Counted from the stretch's first letter, positions 32,424-45,265 are shown. The stretch is DNA of 64,000 nucleotides from Rhodobacterales bacterium (GCA_002746935.1 PDRW01000022.1:110939-174938), one strand, 5' to 3'. Notes: generated by a model from the sequence alone, not told the origin. Numbers and translations are program-made.

Positions 32424-32600
32424 TCAGGCGGCGTCGTCGAGACGAAGCGTTTCCCGGCTCATCTGATCGAAGATCGTGTCAACCTCTGCGCTGCTGATCC
32501 TGGGAAGGCGTTTCTTTCGGTCCGTCTGGTCAACGGCCGCGCATTTTTCCTGCAGGCACAGGATCCGGGCGAAGCGGCGCGGGGGAATGATGGTAGCCAT
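32424..32600 (-). CDS. Hypothetical 58-residue basic protein
   Basis: The start at the ATG at 32600 is backed by GGGAGAGACAA just upstream, the same type of leader as the gene at 33475. The protein is soluble, basic at the N terminus (PPRRFARIL) and acidic at the end, with one Cys pair, and it is not recognised. A longer frame to 32966 lacks a ribosome-binding site. It is the last of three small minus-strand genes here. Confidence 0.5.
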   Translation of the reverse strand: MATIIPPRRFARILCLQEKCAAVDQTDRKKRLPRISSAEVDTIFDQMSRETLRLDDAA

Positions 32601-33006
32601 ATTGTCTCTCCCGTGTCTTGTTTTCGTTCCGATAAGGGCAGGGTCGCGGGTGAATCTGACGCCATTCGTGCGGGAATCGGGCGCTTTTGTGTTTTTGCAA
32701 GATTCCGCCGAAGAATTGCCCGGCAGCCGCCACAACAGCCCGATTGCCGCCTTGCCTGGCCCAAATGGCCTTGTTGTCAGGGGGTTGGAAAGTCGGTTGT
32801 GCGGGGCTGCGCCGATCGCTCCGAAGCAGCACACCGAAACCGTGGCGCAGAAGGCCGGGCTGGAGCGTGTTGCGCCAGAATACCCGGCAGCGGTGTCCGG
32901 GTATCCGGGTCTCCCTGCCGCCTGCCGGGGTCCAGCGCGTTGCCGCCATCTTCGGGCGAAAGACATGGCGCGGAGCGGGCAGGCGACCTGGGGGAAACGC
33001 GGAAAA
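32601..33006. other. Intergenic stretch without a supported gene
   Basis: About 400 bases between two small genes. Open frames here lack ribosome-binding sites and resemble GC-rich shadows. On the minus strand a TTGCAA-type element near 32700 might be part of a promoter for the gene starting at 32600. Nothing else is seen. Confidence 0.5.
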
Positions 33007-33228
33007 TCAGGCGGCCTTGCGCCGGTTCAGCAGCAGAACCGGGCGGTTGTACACCGCTGTGCAGGCGGCGTGAGGCTCAGGCTCGGCCTCGCGCAGCGGA
33101 AAGGCATTGTTGAAGATCGAGACCACCTTGTCGGTGTGCCCGAGGCGGGCATGAAGCGAGCTGAGAGCGGCACGGCGGCCGGCGCGGGCTTTTTCGAGGA
33201 TCGTGACGGTTTCGTTGATCGTGGTCAT
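33007..33228 (-). CDS. Hypothetical 73-residue protein
   Basis: It starts MTTINETVTILEKARAGRRA with an amphipathic helical N-terminal half and a basic end (LLLNRRKAA). No family is recognised. It lies 58 bases after the 62-residue gene on the same strand. The ribosome-binding site is weak. The three small genes at 32424-33475 may form one unit. Confidence 0.5.
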   Translation of the reverse strand: MTTINETVTILEKARAGRRAALSSLHARLGHTDKVVSIFNNAFPLREAEPEPHAACTAVYNRPVLLLNRRKAA

Positions 33229-33286
33229 GGGATCTGCTTTCGAAATCGGGGGTCTGCCATCCGGGCAGGGTCTGGGGCGCTGTAAC

Positions 33287-33475
33287 TCAGGCGCTGAAGC
33301 CCGTGGTCGCGAGCACACCGGTGGTGAAGAACACGCCGGTGGGCGTACGCCGTGGCCGGGCACGTTCGAGCCAGGACGAGATGTTCACGATGTTGTCGTG
33401 CTGCTCTTGACGTTGCCGGGCGCGGGCATCGGGGCGGGTATTGCGGCGGGCGAAGGCGATAACGTTGCTGTTCAT
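33287..33475 (-). CDS. Hypothetical 62-residue protein
   Basis: This small basic protein (MNSNVIAFARRNTRPDARAR...) has a weakly hydrophobic C terminus (TPTGVFFTTGVLATTGFSA). GGGGAGACAACC precedes the ATG at 33475 with good spacing. The family is not recognised. An AT-rich block with a promoter-like and an operator-like element is upstream, so it is the likely first gene of the small-protein group. Confidence 0.55.
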   Translation of the reverse strand: MNSNVIAFARRNTRPDARARQRQEQHDNIVNISSWLERARPRRTPTGVFFTTGVLATTGFSA

Positions 33476-33610
33476 GGTTGTCTCCCCAGATGGTGGCGCG
33501 TGGCGCCTGTGCGGTCTCGTGAAGTCCGTTGTGACCGGTTCCCGGTGGGGTGCCTCTGAGGGCCGGCGGTTTTACCGTCTCAGCAACCTTGCTTGCTGAT
33601 GAGTCAATAT

Positions 33611-33661
33611 TTGCGCTCGAATCCGGCGCAATAATTTTCCAATTGTGGCAAAACGGTGCAA
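33611..33661 (-). promoter_or_regulatory. AT-rich promoter/operator region of the small-protein group
   Basis: On the minus strand TTGCAC (33656-33661) and AAAATT (33633-33638) are 17 bases apart. An inverted repeat TTGCGC/GCGCAA (33611-33616 and 33626-33631) lies at the predicted transcription start, where a repressor would block initiation. The block (33590-33690) is markedly AT-rich in this GC-rich window. Confidence 0.35.
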
Positions 33662-33716
33662 ATTGCCGCGAAATTTACCACTGTTTTTCGTGAGCTTCGG
33701 GCGTGTGCGGCCCCGG

Positions 33717-34211
33717 CTACAGCACAACCTCGTCGAGCGGCAACACGCTGGTGTTGTCGAGCCGTGCCAGGGTCTCGTTTTCACCGGCGACAACGGCACG
33801 CCAGTCGCGGCTTTCGAAGGCGTGGGTGGTGTGGGCGTCGCTCACCAGCACCACCTGGAAGCCGAAACCGTCGGCCGCGCGCACCGTGGCGTGGATGCAG
33901 GTGTCGGACTGCATGCCGCAGATCACCAGACGCTCAATGCCGAGAACCGTCAGCTCCGCTTCGAGATCGGTGCCCTCGAAAGCGTTGCGCTGATCCTTGA
34001 CGATCTTCAGTTCCTCGTCGCTGGGGGCGAGACCAGGGTGCACGGCCGGGTCCGGAGACACGCGGGAATCGGTAACCCAGACAACCGGCACGCCTTCGCC
34101 GCGGGCGACCTCAACCAGGCCGGACACAGCATCGAGGATTTCGTCCGGATTGGGCGTTTCGTCGGCGATCAGGCTGGTCTGCATGTCGAGAACCAGAAGC
34201 GCTGTGGTCAT
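33717..34211 (-). CDS. Isochorismatase-type cysteine hydrolase
   Basis: This 164-residue protein keeps the full catalytic triad of the family: Asp9 (LLVLDMQ), Lys72 (VKDQ) and Cys105 (GMQSDTCIHATV). Members hydrolyse amides such as nicotinamide or biuret, or isochorismate. The substrate is not evident. AGGAGGGG precedes the ATG at 34211. Confidence 0.88.
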   Translation of the reverse strand: MTTALLVLDMQTSLIADETPNPDEILDAVSGLVEVARGEGVPVVWVTDSRVSPDPAVHPGLAPSDEELKIVKDQRNAFEGTDLEAELTVLGIERLVICGMQSDTCIHATVRAADGFGFQVVLVSDAHTTHAFESRDWRAVVAGENETLARLDNTSVLPLDEVVL

Positions 34212-34353
34212 CCCCTCCTCCTCTTTCCTGGCCATTGGCTGCCCGGGGAGGCGCCGCTGCCGTTCCCCCGCCCTTATCCTAGTGAGCCGGGCGGGGTTGG
34301 ACAATTCGAAACCTCTTCGGAGGGGGCGGGGGCCTTTTCCGGCCCCCCTGTTG

Positions 34354-35280
34354 TTACACCTCGAGACACCAGCGCAGGATCGCCTTCTGGGCGTGCAGCC
34401 GGTTCTCGGCCTCGTCGAAGATCACCGAATGGGGCCCGTCCATCACCGCGTCGGTGACCTCCTCGCCGCGATGGGCGGGCAGGCAATGCATGAACAACGC
34501 ATCTTCTTTCGCGTGGCCCATCAGGCGCTCATCGACCTGATAGGGCCTCAGCAGATTGTGGCGCCGCTCCCGGGTCGAAAGCCCGTCATGCATGCTTACC
34601 CAGGTGTCGGTCACCACCAGATCGGCGCCCTCGACCGCGGTTTCCGGGTCGCGGACGATCTCGGCCTTTACCCCCGCCTCGCGCGCCGCCGCGAACAACC
34701 GCATGTCGGGTTCGAGCTGCAACGGCCCGGTGAAGGTGAAGTCGAAGCCGAATTGCCCGGCGGCATGGATGAAGGAAGCGGCAACGTTGTTGCCATCGCC
34801 GGCCCAGACCACCTTCCTGCCCGCGATCGGGCCGCGGTGTTCTTCATAGGTCATCACGTCGGCCATGATCTGGCAGGGGTGCGACTTGTCGGTCAGCCCG
34901 TTGATCACCGGCACCGAGGCATATTCGGCAAGTTCCAGAAGGGCGGCCTCGTCGAAGGTGCGGATCATGATCAGGTCGACATAGCGGCTCAGCACCCGGG
35001 CGGTGTCGGCGATGCTTTCACCGTGGCCGAGCTGCATTTCCTGCCCCGACAGCACCATCACCTCGCCGCCCATCTGGCGCACGCCGACATCGAAACTCAC
35101 CCGGGTGCGGGTCGAGGGCTTTTCGAAGATCAGCGCCACCATGCGGTTCTTCAGCGGCTGTTCGGCATCGGGCGTGGCTTTGGGCACATCACCACGGGCC
35201 TGTTTCATCGCATGCGCGCTGGCGAGGATCGCCTTGAGTTGGTCCGGGCTGGTCTTGTCGAGGTCGAGGAAATGTTTCAT
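34354..35280 (-). CDS. argF: Ornithine carbamoyltransferase
   Basis: ArgF makes citrulline from ornithine and carbamoyl phosphate. The 308-residue product has the carbamoyl-phosphate site [13 protein letters not shown] (about 53-65) and the ornithine-site motif [12 protein letters not shown]. It overlaps argD by four bases, so the two arginine enzymes are co-translated. carB, which supplies carbamoyl phosphate, is only 5 kb away on the same strand. Confidence 0.97.
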   Translation of the reverse strand: MKHFLDLDKTSPDQLKAILASAHAMKQARGDVPKATPDAEQPLKNRMVALIFEKPSTRTRVSFDVGVRQMGGEVMVLSGQEMQLGHGESIADTARVLSRYVDLIMIRTFDEAALLELAEYASVPVINGLTDKSHPCQIMADVMTYEEHRGPIAGRKVVWAGDGNNVAASFIHAAGQFGFDFTFTGPLQLEPDMRLFAAAREAGVKAEIVRDPETAVEGADLVVTDTWVSMHDGLSTRERRHNLLRPYQVDERLMGHAKEDALFMHCLPAHRGEEVTDAVMDGPHSVIFDEAENRLHAQKAILRWCLEV

Positions 35281-36461
35281 GCGCCCGCTCCTTTCGTGGC
35301 TTGCGCCGCGGCGTCGAGCCGCTCCATGGCCTGTGCAATGTCGTCTTCGGTGAGGGTCAGCGCGGGCAGGAGCCGCACCACGTTGTCGGCGGCGGGGACG
35401 GTCAGCACGCCCGCCTCGTAGCCCGCGCGGACCACGTCGAGATTGGCCACGCCCGGCTGGCAGACGAGGCCGAGCATCAGCCCCGCGCCCCGGATTGCGG
35501 CGAAGACCTCCGGGTGCGTGGCCACCAGCCCTTCGAGGCCCTGCCGGAGGGCGCCGGCCTTGCGGCTGACCTCGTCGAGGAAACCGGGGGCGGTGACGAT
35601 CTCCATCACCTTTGCGCCGACCGCCATGGCCAGCGGGTTGCCGCCATAGGTCGAGCCATGGGTGCCCGCGACCATGCCCGCCGCGGCGGCTTCGGTCGCC
35701 AGCACCGCGCCGAGCGGGAAGCCGCCGCCGATGCCCTTGGCGACCATCATGATGTCGGGGGTGACGCCGGACCATTCATGGGCGAACAGCCGGCCCGTAC
35801 GCCCCATGCCGCATTGCACCTCGTCGAAGACCAGCAGCGCGCCGGTTGCGTCGCAGACCTCGCGCAGACCCCGGAGATCGTCGTCGGACAGCGGCCGGAT
35901 GCCGCCTTCGCCCTGGATCGGCTCGACGAGGATCGCGGCGGTGTTTTTGCTGGCCGCATCCCGCAGGGCTTGCATGTCGCCGAAGGGCAGCTGCCGGAAC
36001 CCGGGCATCAGCGGCCCGAAGCCCGCGACCATCTTGTCGCTGCCCGCGGCGGCGATGGCGGCGGTGGAACGGCCGTGGAAAGCGCCCTCGAAGGTGAGAA
36101 TCTCGGCGCGCGGGGTGCCCGTCTCATGCCAGTATTTGCGCACCATCTTCACCGCCAGTTCCAGCGCCTCGGTGCCGGAATTGGTGAAGAAGACGGTGTC
36201 GGCGAAGGTGGCCTCGACCAGCGCGTCGGCCAGCGCCTGCTGGCCGGGGATCTCGTAGAGATTCGACACATGCCAGAGCTTGCCCGCCTGAGCGGTGAGC
36301 GCCTCGACCAGCGCCGGATGGGCGTGGCCGAGCGCGTTGACCGCGATGCCGGCGCCGAGGTCGAGAAAGCGTCGTCCGTCGGTGGTGGTGAGCCAGGAGC
36401 CTTCGCCCCGCTCGAAGGTGAGCGGTGCGCGGATATAGGTTGGCAGAACGGACGGGATCAT
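35277..36461 (-). CDS. argD: Acetylornithine aminotransferase
   Basis: This PLP enzyme of arginine synthesis transaminates N-acetylglutamate semialdehyde. The 394-residue class III aminotransferase shows [13 protein letters not shown], the Asp of [14 protein letters not shown] and the PLP-lysine in [15 protein letters not shown]. It overlaps argF downstream (ATGA). The gap upstream contains a GC-rich repeat but no obvious ArgR box. Confidence 0.97.
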   Translation of the reverse strand: MIPSVLPTYIRAPLTFERGEGSWLTTTDGRRFLDLGAGIAVNALGHAHPALVEALTAQAGKLWHVSNLYEIPGQQALADALVEATFADTVFFTNSGTEALELAVKMVRKYWHETGTPRAEILTFEGAFHGRSTAAIAAAGSDKMVAGFGPLMPGFRQLPFGDMQALRDAASKNTAAILVEPIQGEGGIRPLSDDDLRGLREVCDATGALLVFDEVQCGMGRTGRLFAHEWSGVTPDIMMVAKGIGGGFPLGAVLATEAAAAGMVAGTHGSTYGGNPLAMAVGAKVMEIVTAPGFLDEVSRKAGALRQGLEGLVATHPEVFAAIRGAGLMLGLVCQPGVANLDVVRAGYEAGVLTVPAADNVVRLLPALTLTEDDIAQAMERLDAAAQATKGAGA

Positions 36462-36840
36462 CGGATCACTCCATGAAAAGAAGCCCTTGGGTGCCTGAGC
36501 GGCGGGCTGGTGTCAATGTTTTCGGAAAACGGCGCCGGGTTGGCGCAGGACATGACAAGGACGTCAGGCGCGCAGGCGCAGGCGTCGAGTCTCGCGGTAT
36601 GTGGCGCGGATTGTCATAGGGGTGTCGATAGGCGGAATTCGCAGGGCTGTAAAGAGGCGGTGCCGGGGGCGTTGCCCCCGGACCCCCGGACCCGCGGAGT
36701 ATTTTGCCCGGGAAAAGGAGGCGGGGCCCTGGCGGGAACGTGAAGGCGGCTTGTGTCTCTTGTGTCTCTTGAGGGGCTGACTAGAATGGCCGCTTGCTGT
36801 AGGTAAGCGGGCGAAACGCTGCCCAAAGGATTGGATGGAC
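36462..36840. other. Gap between argD and gcrA
   Basis: 379 bases between two divergent genes. It holds a GC-rich repeat (36655-36725), a 9-base direct repeat (TGTCTCTTG at about 36752 and 36761) and presumably the promoters of both argD and gcrA. No further gene is supported. Confidence 0.6.
36655..36725. repeat. GC-rich intergenic repeat of Rhodobacterales type
   Basis: CCGGGGGC-GTT-GCCCCCGG (36663-36681) is followed by GACCCCCGGACCCGCGGAGT and ATTTTGCCCGGGAAAAGG. This layout is familiar from many intergenic regions in this order. I call it from memory, and a repeat search of the genome would confirm it. Confidence 0.55.
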
Positions 36841-37455
36841 ATGTCCTGGACCGAAGAACGGGTCGAAACCCTCAAACGCATGTGGGCCGAGGGCCAGTCG
36901 GCCAGCCAGATCGCCAAGGAGCTTGGCGGTGTCACCCGGAATGCGGTGATCGGCAAGGTGCATCGTCTGGGCCTGTCGAACCGGGCCGGAGCCACGCAGG
37001 GTGCCGCGAGCGCCAAGCCGGCGGCGAAGGAAAAGCCGGCGAAGCCTGCGGTCAGGCCGGCGCGCGCACCGGCAAAAAAACCTGACACAGCAGCCGGGCC
37101 GGCAGCCCCTGAACCGGTGGCCAATCCGGAGCCCGCGGCGCCGGCGCCGGCCGCCCCCGCGCCCAGACCCGCCCGCAAGCCGATCATCCCTGCCGGTCAG
37201 CCGTTGCCGCCACAGCCTTCGGCCAACGAGATCAGCCCGGAAGCGCTGGAGACGGTGCGCGAGGTCGAGAAGACCGCGAAGAAGCTGTCGCTGATGGAGC
37301 TCACCGAGCGCACCTGCAAATGGCCGATCGGCGATCCGGCGACGGAGGACTTCTGGTTCTGCGGTCTGCCGGTGCAACAGGGCAAGCCCTATTGCGAGGC
37401 GCATGTGGGTGTGGCTTTCCAGCCGATGTCGTCGCGGCGCGACCGCAAGCGGTAG
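36841..37455 (+). CDS. gcrA: GcrA cell cycle regulator
   Basis: GcrA is an alphaproteobacterial sigma-70 partner that reads GANTC methylation by CcrM. The 204-residue product has the typical N terminus MSWTEERVETLKRMWAEGQS with the helix-turn-helix SASQIAKELGGVTRNAVIGK. An Ala/Pro/Lys-rich linker (about 55-125) and a conserved C-terminal domain (TCKWPIGDPATEDFWFCG) with possible metal-binding Cys follow. The start at 36841 matches the family. An ATG six bases upstream is also open. Confidence 0.95.
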   Translation: MSWTEERVETLKRMWAEGQSASQIAKELGGVTRNAVIGKVHRLGLSNRAGATQGAASAKPAAKEKPAKPAVRPARAPAKKPDTAAGPAAPEPVANPEPAAPAPAAPAPRPARKPIIPAGQPLPPQPSANEISPEALETVREVEKTAKKLSLMELTERTCKWPIGDPATEDFWFCGLPVQQGKPYCEAHVGVAFQPMSSRRDRKR

Positions 37456-37470
37456 CGTCAGGACCGCCGG

Positions 37471-38097
37471 ATGGCTGCGCCCCTTTTCCTGCTGATCCTG
37501 TCTCTGGCCGGGGTGGCCGTGGCGCTGGTCCTGCCCGGGTTTTCAGACCTGCTTTTGCTGGCCGCTCCGGCCGCACTGGCCAGTCTGTTTCTGTTGCTGC
37601 GCGCCCTCCGGGGGCCGCGCGACCGTAAACCCCGCGCCCCGCGCCCGCGGAAAACCCGGGCGCCGCGCGAACAGAAGATCCGAGCGCCGCGCCAAAGGAA
37701 AATGCGGGTCGTGATCGACGGCTCCAATGTGATGCACTGGAAGGACGGGACCCCCGAACTGAACACCGTGCGCGAGGTGCTGATCAACCTGCGGGCGCAG
37801 GGCTTCCACCCCGGCGTGGTTTTTGACGCCAATGCCGGCTACAAGCTGGCCGGGCAGTATCAGCATGACCGGGCGTTCAGCCAGTTGCTGGGCCTGCCCC
37901 GGGACGAGGTGATGGTGGTGCCCAGGGGAACGCCGGCCGATCCGTGGATATTGACCGCCGCGCGCGATCTGGGGGCGCGGATCGTCACCAATGACCGGTT
38001 CCGCGACTGGGCCGAAACCTACCCCGAGGTGACGGAACCGGGGTATCTGATCCGGGGCGGCTTTCGAAACGGGGAAGTGTGGCTGGACTTGCCCTGA
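37471..38097 (+). CDS. Membrane-anchored Zc3h12a/NYN-type ribonuclease
   Basis: This 208-residue protein has two hydrophobic N-terminal helices (about 4-22 and 27-46). A basic linker with RAPR repeated three times (about 54-77) and a PIN-like domain of the Zc3h12a (MCPIP) type follow. The domain opens MRVVIDGSNVMHW (Asp83, Asn86) and includes VFDANAGYKLAG and ARIVTNDRFRDWAETYP, which hold the acidic metal-binding residues of the family. It is expected to cut RNA at the membrane. It follows gcrA by 15 bases. Confidence 0.85.
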   Translation: MAAPLFLLILSLAGVAVALVLPGFSDLLLLAAPAALASLFLLLRALRGPRDRKPRAPRPRKTRAPREQKIRAPRQRKMRVVIDGSNVMHWKDGTPELNTVREVLINLRAQGFHPGVVFDANAGYKLAGQYQHDRAFSQLLGLPRDEVMVVPRGTPADPWILTAARDLGARIVTNDRFRDWAETYPEVTEPGYLIRGGFRNGEVWLDLP

Positions 38098-38163
38098 GTC
38101 GGCCCTGAGCCCGCCCGGCCGCGGCACCTTTCCCGGGTCGCCTGGCCCGTGTATATCCGCGCC

Positions 38164-39492
38164 ATGAGCCAGAAACCCATGAGCCAGACGCCGCTGAATC
38201 CACCCGATCTTCGCCCCGACCTCGCCCGCGCGATCTTCCGGGAACAGCCCCGGCCCGGCCAGCCGAAGATCGGCATGGTGAGCCTTGGCTGCCCGAAGGC
38301 GCTGGTGGATTCGGAGCGGATCCTCACCCGGCTGCGGGCCGAGGGCTATGCGATTTCGCCCGATTATGCCGGGGCCGAAGAGGCGTTGCAGGAAAACGGC
38401 AAGGTGATCGTCACGGGCTGTCTTGGTGCCGAGCCCGGGTTTGTCACCGGGGCGCACCCTTCGGTGCTCGCGGTCACCGGTCCAGAGGCTTACGAACAGG
38501 TGCTCGACGCGGTGCATCAGGCGGCGCCGCCGGAGCCGGACCCGTTCGTCGATCTGATGCCCGCGACCGGGGTGAAGCTCACGCCGCGGCATTACAGCTA
38601 TCTGAAGATTTCCGAGGGCTGCAATCACCATTGCAAGTTCTGCATCATCCCCGACATGCGCGGCCGTCTGGTCTCGCGGCCGGCCCATGCGGTGGTGCGG
38701 GAGGCGGAGAAGCTGGTGGAGGCGGGGGTGCGGGAGCTTCTGGTCATCAGCCAGGACACCTCGGCCTATGGGGTCGATCTGCGCCATGCGGAGGTGCGGG
38801 GGCACCGGGCGCATATCACCGATCTGGCGCGCGACCTTGGCAGCCTCGGCGCCTGGGTGCGGCTGCATTACATCTACCCTTACCCGCATGTGCGCGATCT
38901 GATCCCGCTGATGGCGGAAGGGCTGATCCTGCCCTATCTCGACATCCCGTTCCAGCATGCCGATACCGGTGTGCTCAGGCGGATGGCGCGGCCCGCGGCG
39001 GCGGCGAAGACGCTCGACGAGATTGCAGCCTGGCGGGAGATCTGCCCCGGGATCGTGCTGCGTTCGACCTTCATCGTCGGCTTCCCCGGCGAGACCGAGG
39101 CCGAGTTTCAGACCCTGCTGGACTGGCTCGACGCGGCGCAGCTCGACCGGGTCGGGTGTTTTCAATACGAGAATGTCGCGGGGGCGCGGGCCAACGATCT
39201 GCCCGGCCATGTGGCGCCGGAGGTGAAACAGGAGCGCTGGGAGCGGTTCATGCAGAAGGCGCAGGCGATTTCCGAGGCGAAGCTCGCGGCGAAGCTGGGG
39301 ATGCGGCAGGAGGTGCTGGTCGATACGGTCGATGCCGACGGCGCGGTTTGCCGGACGAAGGCGGATGCGCCGGAGATTGACGGCAATCTGTTCATCGACG
39401 CGGGGTTCGAGGGGCTGAAGCCCGGCGATCTGGTGGAGGTCGAGGTGGACGAGGCCAGCGAATACGACCTCTGGGGGCGGCTCGTGAAGTGA
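38164..39492 (+). CDS. rimO: Ribosomal protein S12 methylthiotransferase RimO, with internal deletion
   Basis: RimO adds a methylthio group to Asp88 of S12, using two Fe-S clusters. The 442-residue product keeps the N-terminal [12 protein letters not shown] (Cys43), the third UPF0004 cysteine in VTGCLGAEP (Cys86), the radical-SAM CNHHCKFC (Cys153, 157, 160) and a TRAM domain. The segment that should hold the second UPF0004 cysteine (VNTCGF, about 23 residues with its flanks) is missing between YAGAE (71-72) and EALQENGK. The frame is kept. The auxiliary cluster probably cannot form normally. A duplicate of ATGAGCCAGA at 38164/38179 leaves the start slightly open. Confidence 0.9.
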   Translation: MSQKPMSQTPLNPPDLRPDLARAIFREQPRPGQPKIGMVSLGCPKALVDSERILTRLRAEGYAISPDYAGAEEALQENGKVIVTGCLGAEPGFVTGAHPSVLAVTGPEAYEQVLDAVHQAAPPEPDPFVDLMPATGVKLTPRHYSYLKISEGCNHHCKFCIIPDMRGRLVSRPAHAVVREAEKLVEAGVRELLVISQDTSAYGVDLRHAEVRGHRAHITDLARDLGSLGAWVRLHYIYPYPHVRDLIPLMAEGLILPYLDIPFQHADTGVLRRMARPAAAAKTLDEIAAWREICPGIVLRSTFIVGFPGETEAEFQTLLDWLDAAQLDRVGCFQYENVAGARANDLPGHVAPEVKQERWERFMQKAQAISEAKLAAKLGMRQEVLVDTVDADGAVCRTKADAPEIDGNLFIDAGFEGLKPGDLVEVEVDEASEYDLWGRLVK

Positions 39493-39586
39493 GCGCAAGT
39501 GCCGGGCGGCACGGACGGGCGGCACGCAGCCGTGACCCCGGCCGCGATGCCCGTGCCGCTACTCTGGTCCGCCACTCAGGCCCGGA

Positions 39587-42901
<3,315 letters not shown>

Positions 42902-43143
42902 GGCATCCCCCGGAGCAAGCTGTCGCGCGCCGCAGAATTCGCGGACGGGTCCGCGCGCGCCCCGCCCAAATTGTCGTGGGTTATAGACAAGGGGCGGGCA
43001 GGCGCAAGGGGCGAGGCGGGGCCTCCGGGACGCTTTGTTGCAGGAGAATTGCCCGACCCGTGCCGCAGTCCGCTCTTACCTTGGGCGCAGTACCGCGCCG
43101 AACCCCGGCGCTTTGCCTGAGTGACCTGACCCCGGGGAACAGC

Positions 43144-44214
43144 ATGGACAGCAACACTAACCCGGCATTCTTCATGCGTGCCCGGCTTGGGTCTGGCCCC
43201 GAACCGGGGCGGATATCGCCCTTGCGCATGCTCGCGACGATTACGCTGATCCATTTCTGCCTTGCTGCGGTGTTTCTCCATTCGCTCGGCACCAACCCGC
43301 TCTATCTCCTTGTCGGTGTCTTTAAAACCTTCCCGGAAGCGCTGAACCTCGCGAAACAGGTGGCACCCGTCTGGGTTGTCGTCGCGGTGGCCGCAGGGGT
43401 GCTGGCTGTTCCCGGGGCTCGACGCCGGATTCGCGGCAAACTGACCGAGATCCTGCTGATCGCCGCATATTGTTCGATGTTCACCTTCAGCTTCGGCTTC
43501 ATGAAAACCCATCTTCCGTTGCTGTTCCCCTTTTGGGCGGACCCGATGCTCACCCGGCTCGACGCTGTGATGACCCCGCGCGCCAGCGTGACCTGGATGG
43601 ATGCGATCCCGTTTCCGGTGATCCTGAACGCCTATTTCAATATCTGGGTGGTGGGAGCCACCCTTTTCCCGGTGTTCATGGCAGTCTTCGATCCGAACGA
43701 CCGCCGCCGCAGGGTATTCACCGCGCTTTGGGCAACTTGTTGGATCGGGCTCGGCAATGTCCTGGCGGCCGGGTTCATGTCGGTTGGTCCGATCTTTCTT
43801 GACACCCTGCCCGGAGGGGATCCGGCCCGGTACCCGGATGTGTTCGAACTGCTTATGCGCCCGGAAGCAGCCGCGCTGTTGGAGGTCAAGGACCGGCTCT
43901 GGAATGCCTATACCAGTGGGCAGGTTCTGGTTGGGTCCGGGATTTCGGCTTTTCCCTCAGTCCATGTGGGCATGGCCACGGTGATTGCGCTCTACCTGGG
44001 TGCCGTGCTGACCGGCTGGGCCCGCGCCCGTGCAAGCAGGCTTTCCGGCAGGGTGATCAAGGCTGTGGCGGTTTTTCTGCCGGTCGCGATCGTTGTCTTC
44101 TACCAACTCGTGACCGTCTATATCGGGATGCATTATGCCATCGACGGCTACGCTTCGATCCTGCTGATGATCCTCGCCTGGCGCTGGCTGTCGCACTCCG
44201 CGCTCGCGCGGTGA
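43144..44214 (+). CDS. PAP2/Aur1-type membrane phosphotransferase (first of a convergent pair)
   Basis: This 356-residue protein has about seven transmembrane helices. The phosphatase-type motifs are GISAFPSVHVG (about 263-273) and GMHYAIDGYASI, the His/Asp signature of the PAP2_3 branch that includes inositol-phosphorylceramide synthase Aur1/Ipt1. It may transfer a phospho-headgroup onto a lipid, but the substrate cannot be read from the sequence. GGGGAACAGC precedes the ATG. Its 3' end faces another member of the same family 26 bases away. Confidence 0.82.
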   Translation: MDSNTNPAFFMRARLGSGPEPGRISPLRMLATITLIHFCLAAVFLHSLGTNPLYLLVGVFKTFPEALNLAKQVAPVWVVVAVAAGVLAVPGARRRIRGKLTEILLIAAYCSMFTFSFGFMKTHLPLLFPFWADPMLTRLDAVMTPRASVTWMDAIPFPVILNAYFNIWVVGATLFPVFMAVFDPNDRRRRVFTALWATCWIGLGNVLAAGFMSVGPIFLDTLPGGDPARYPDVFELLMRPEAAALLEVKDRLWNAYTSGQVLVGSGISAFPSVHVGMATVIALYLGAVLTGWARARASRLSGRVIKAVAVFLPVAIVVFYQLVTVYIGMHYAIDGYASILLMILAWRWLSHSALAR

Positions 44215-44239
44215 GCTTTTCGCCGGCGGCGGGAGGCTG

Positions 44240-45265
44240 TTACCCGTGCGTGGAAATTTCCTCATTTGCGAGCGGCATCTCCATCTGCGCTGGCCCCCCC
44301 GCCGGTATCGCTGCATCGGGCGGGGATGGATTCGTCTTGCCGAATGCCTGGACAGACAGGCTGCGGCAGACCAGCACCCAGACCGGAACCGCCAGGGCGG
44401 CCCCGGCGATCAGATCGACAAAGTAGTGCCCGCCCCAGATCGGGGTCGCGGAGATCATGAGTGCCGCGTAAGCCATAGCCGGAAGCCACAGCCGGGTGCC
44501 GAGACCCGCGAGCAGGATCAGCACGCCGATGCCGGTATGCAGCGACGGAAAGGTAGTCATGCCGGGCAGAAACCCGTCGCCCACCACGATCGGGCCAGAA
44601 GGTGCGCGCAATTCGTCCATCGCCTCCAGGTGGTACACGCCGGGGGGATGGATGAAACTGGAATGGGCCGCGAGGTCTCCGATCAGATAATCCACCGCCG
44701 CCCGGGCCGGGAAAAAGGCCCCGACCATGATGGAGAGCATGGCGCAGATCAGGAAAGCCTCTACAAAAGCCTTCATCCGTGCCTGTGATCCGATGAGGGG
44801 AAGAAGGGCGATTGTTGCCACAGTCGCCGGGTCGATCGCCGTATAGGCCCATTCCATTAACGGGTGCAGGTCGGGGTGATCGTGCACCCACTCGAAATAG
44901 GCACGCCAGGGAAGTCCGAGGAACGTATCCGCCCGGGCAAGGCCCTCGTCCGCCAGAGGCACGTCAAAGGTCTTGGTGGCATGATCCAGAAGCCGCAAGA
45001 CAGTGGCGACCGAAGCGATCATGAGAATCCCTTCGAACACGCCCTGCGTTACCTTCAGTATCCGGATCAAAAGTGCCGAAGCGCCATCCAGTTTCCCGCG
45101 CGCCCGCGCCAGCAAAAACACCAGAACAGCGGTTTCTGCTGCCACCATCAGGTCCGGTTGCCAGTATCCGCTGTGGATTTCCACCCTGGTAAAGACATGC
45201 AGCCCCACGAGAAACAGGGCACCGATAGCGGACAGCAGGTAGATGTAAGGGCGGCAAAGCTGCAT
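44240..45265 (-). CDS. PAP2/Aur1-type membrane phosphotransferase (second of a convergent pair)
   Basis: This 341-residue protein with six or seven transmembrane helices carries MTTFPSLHTGIGVL and GGHYFVDLIAG, the PAP2_3 catalytic motifs, with an N-terminal membrane segment from residue 6. It is only distantly similar to the convergent gene at 43144. The C-terminal 25 residues are a polar, proline-rich cytoplasmic tail. The substrate is unknown, and the two may have arisen by an old duplication. Confidence 0.82.
   Translation of the reverse strand: MQLCRPYIYLLSAIGALFLVGLHVFTRVEIHSGYWQPDLMVAAETAVLVFLLARARGKLDGASALLIRILKVTQGVFEGILMIASVATVLRLLDHATKTFDVPLADEGLARADTFLGLPWRAYFEWVHDHPDLHPLMEWAYTAIDPATVATIALLPLIGSQARMKAFVEAFLICAMLSIMVGAFFPARAAVDYLIGDLAAHSSFIHPPGVYHLEAMDELRAPSGPIVVGDGFLPGMTTFPSLHTGIGVLILLAGLGTRLWLPAMAYAALMISATPIWGGHYFVDLIAGAALAVPVWVLVCRSLSVQAFGKTNPSPPDAAIPAGGPAQMEMPLANEEISTHG

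Noticed and set aside
32601-33006. A longer protein of about 180 residues from 32966 to 32424
   Set aside because: The upstream extension has no ribosome-binding site and poor composition, while the ATG at 32600 has a clear one.
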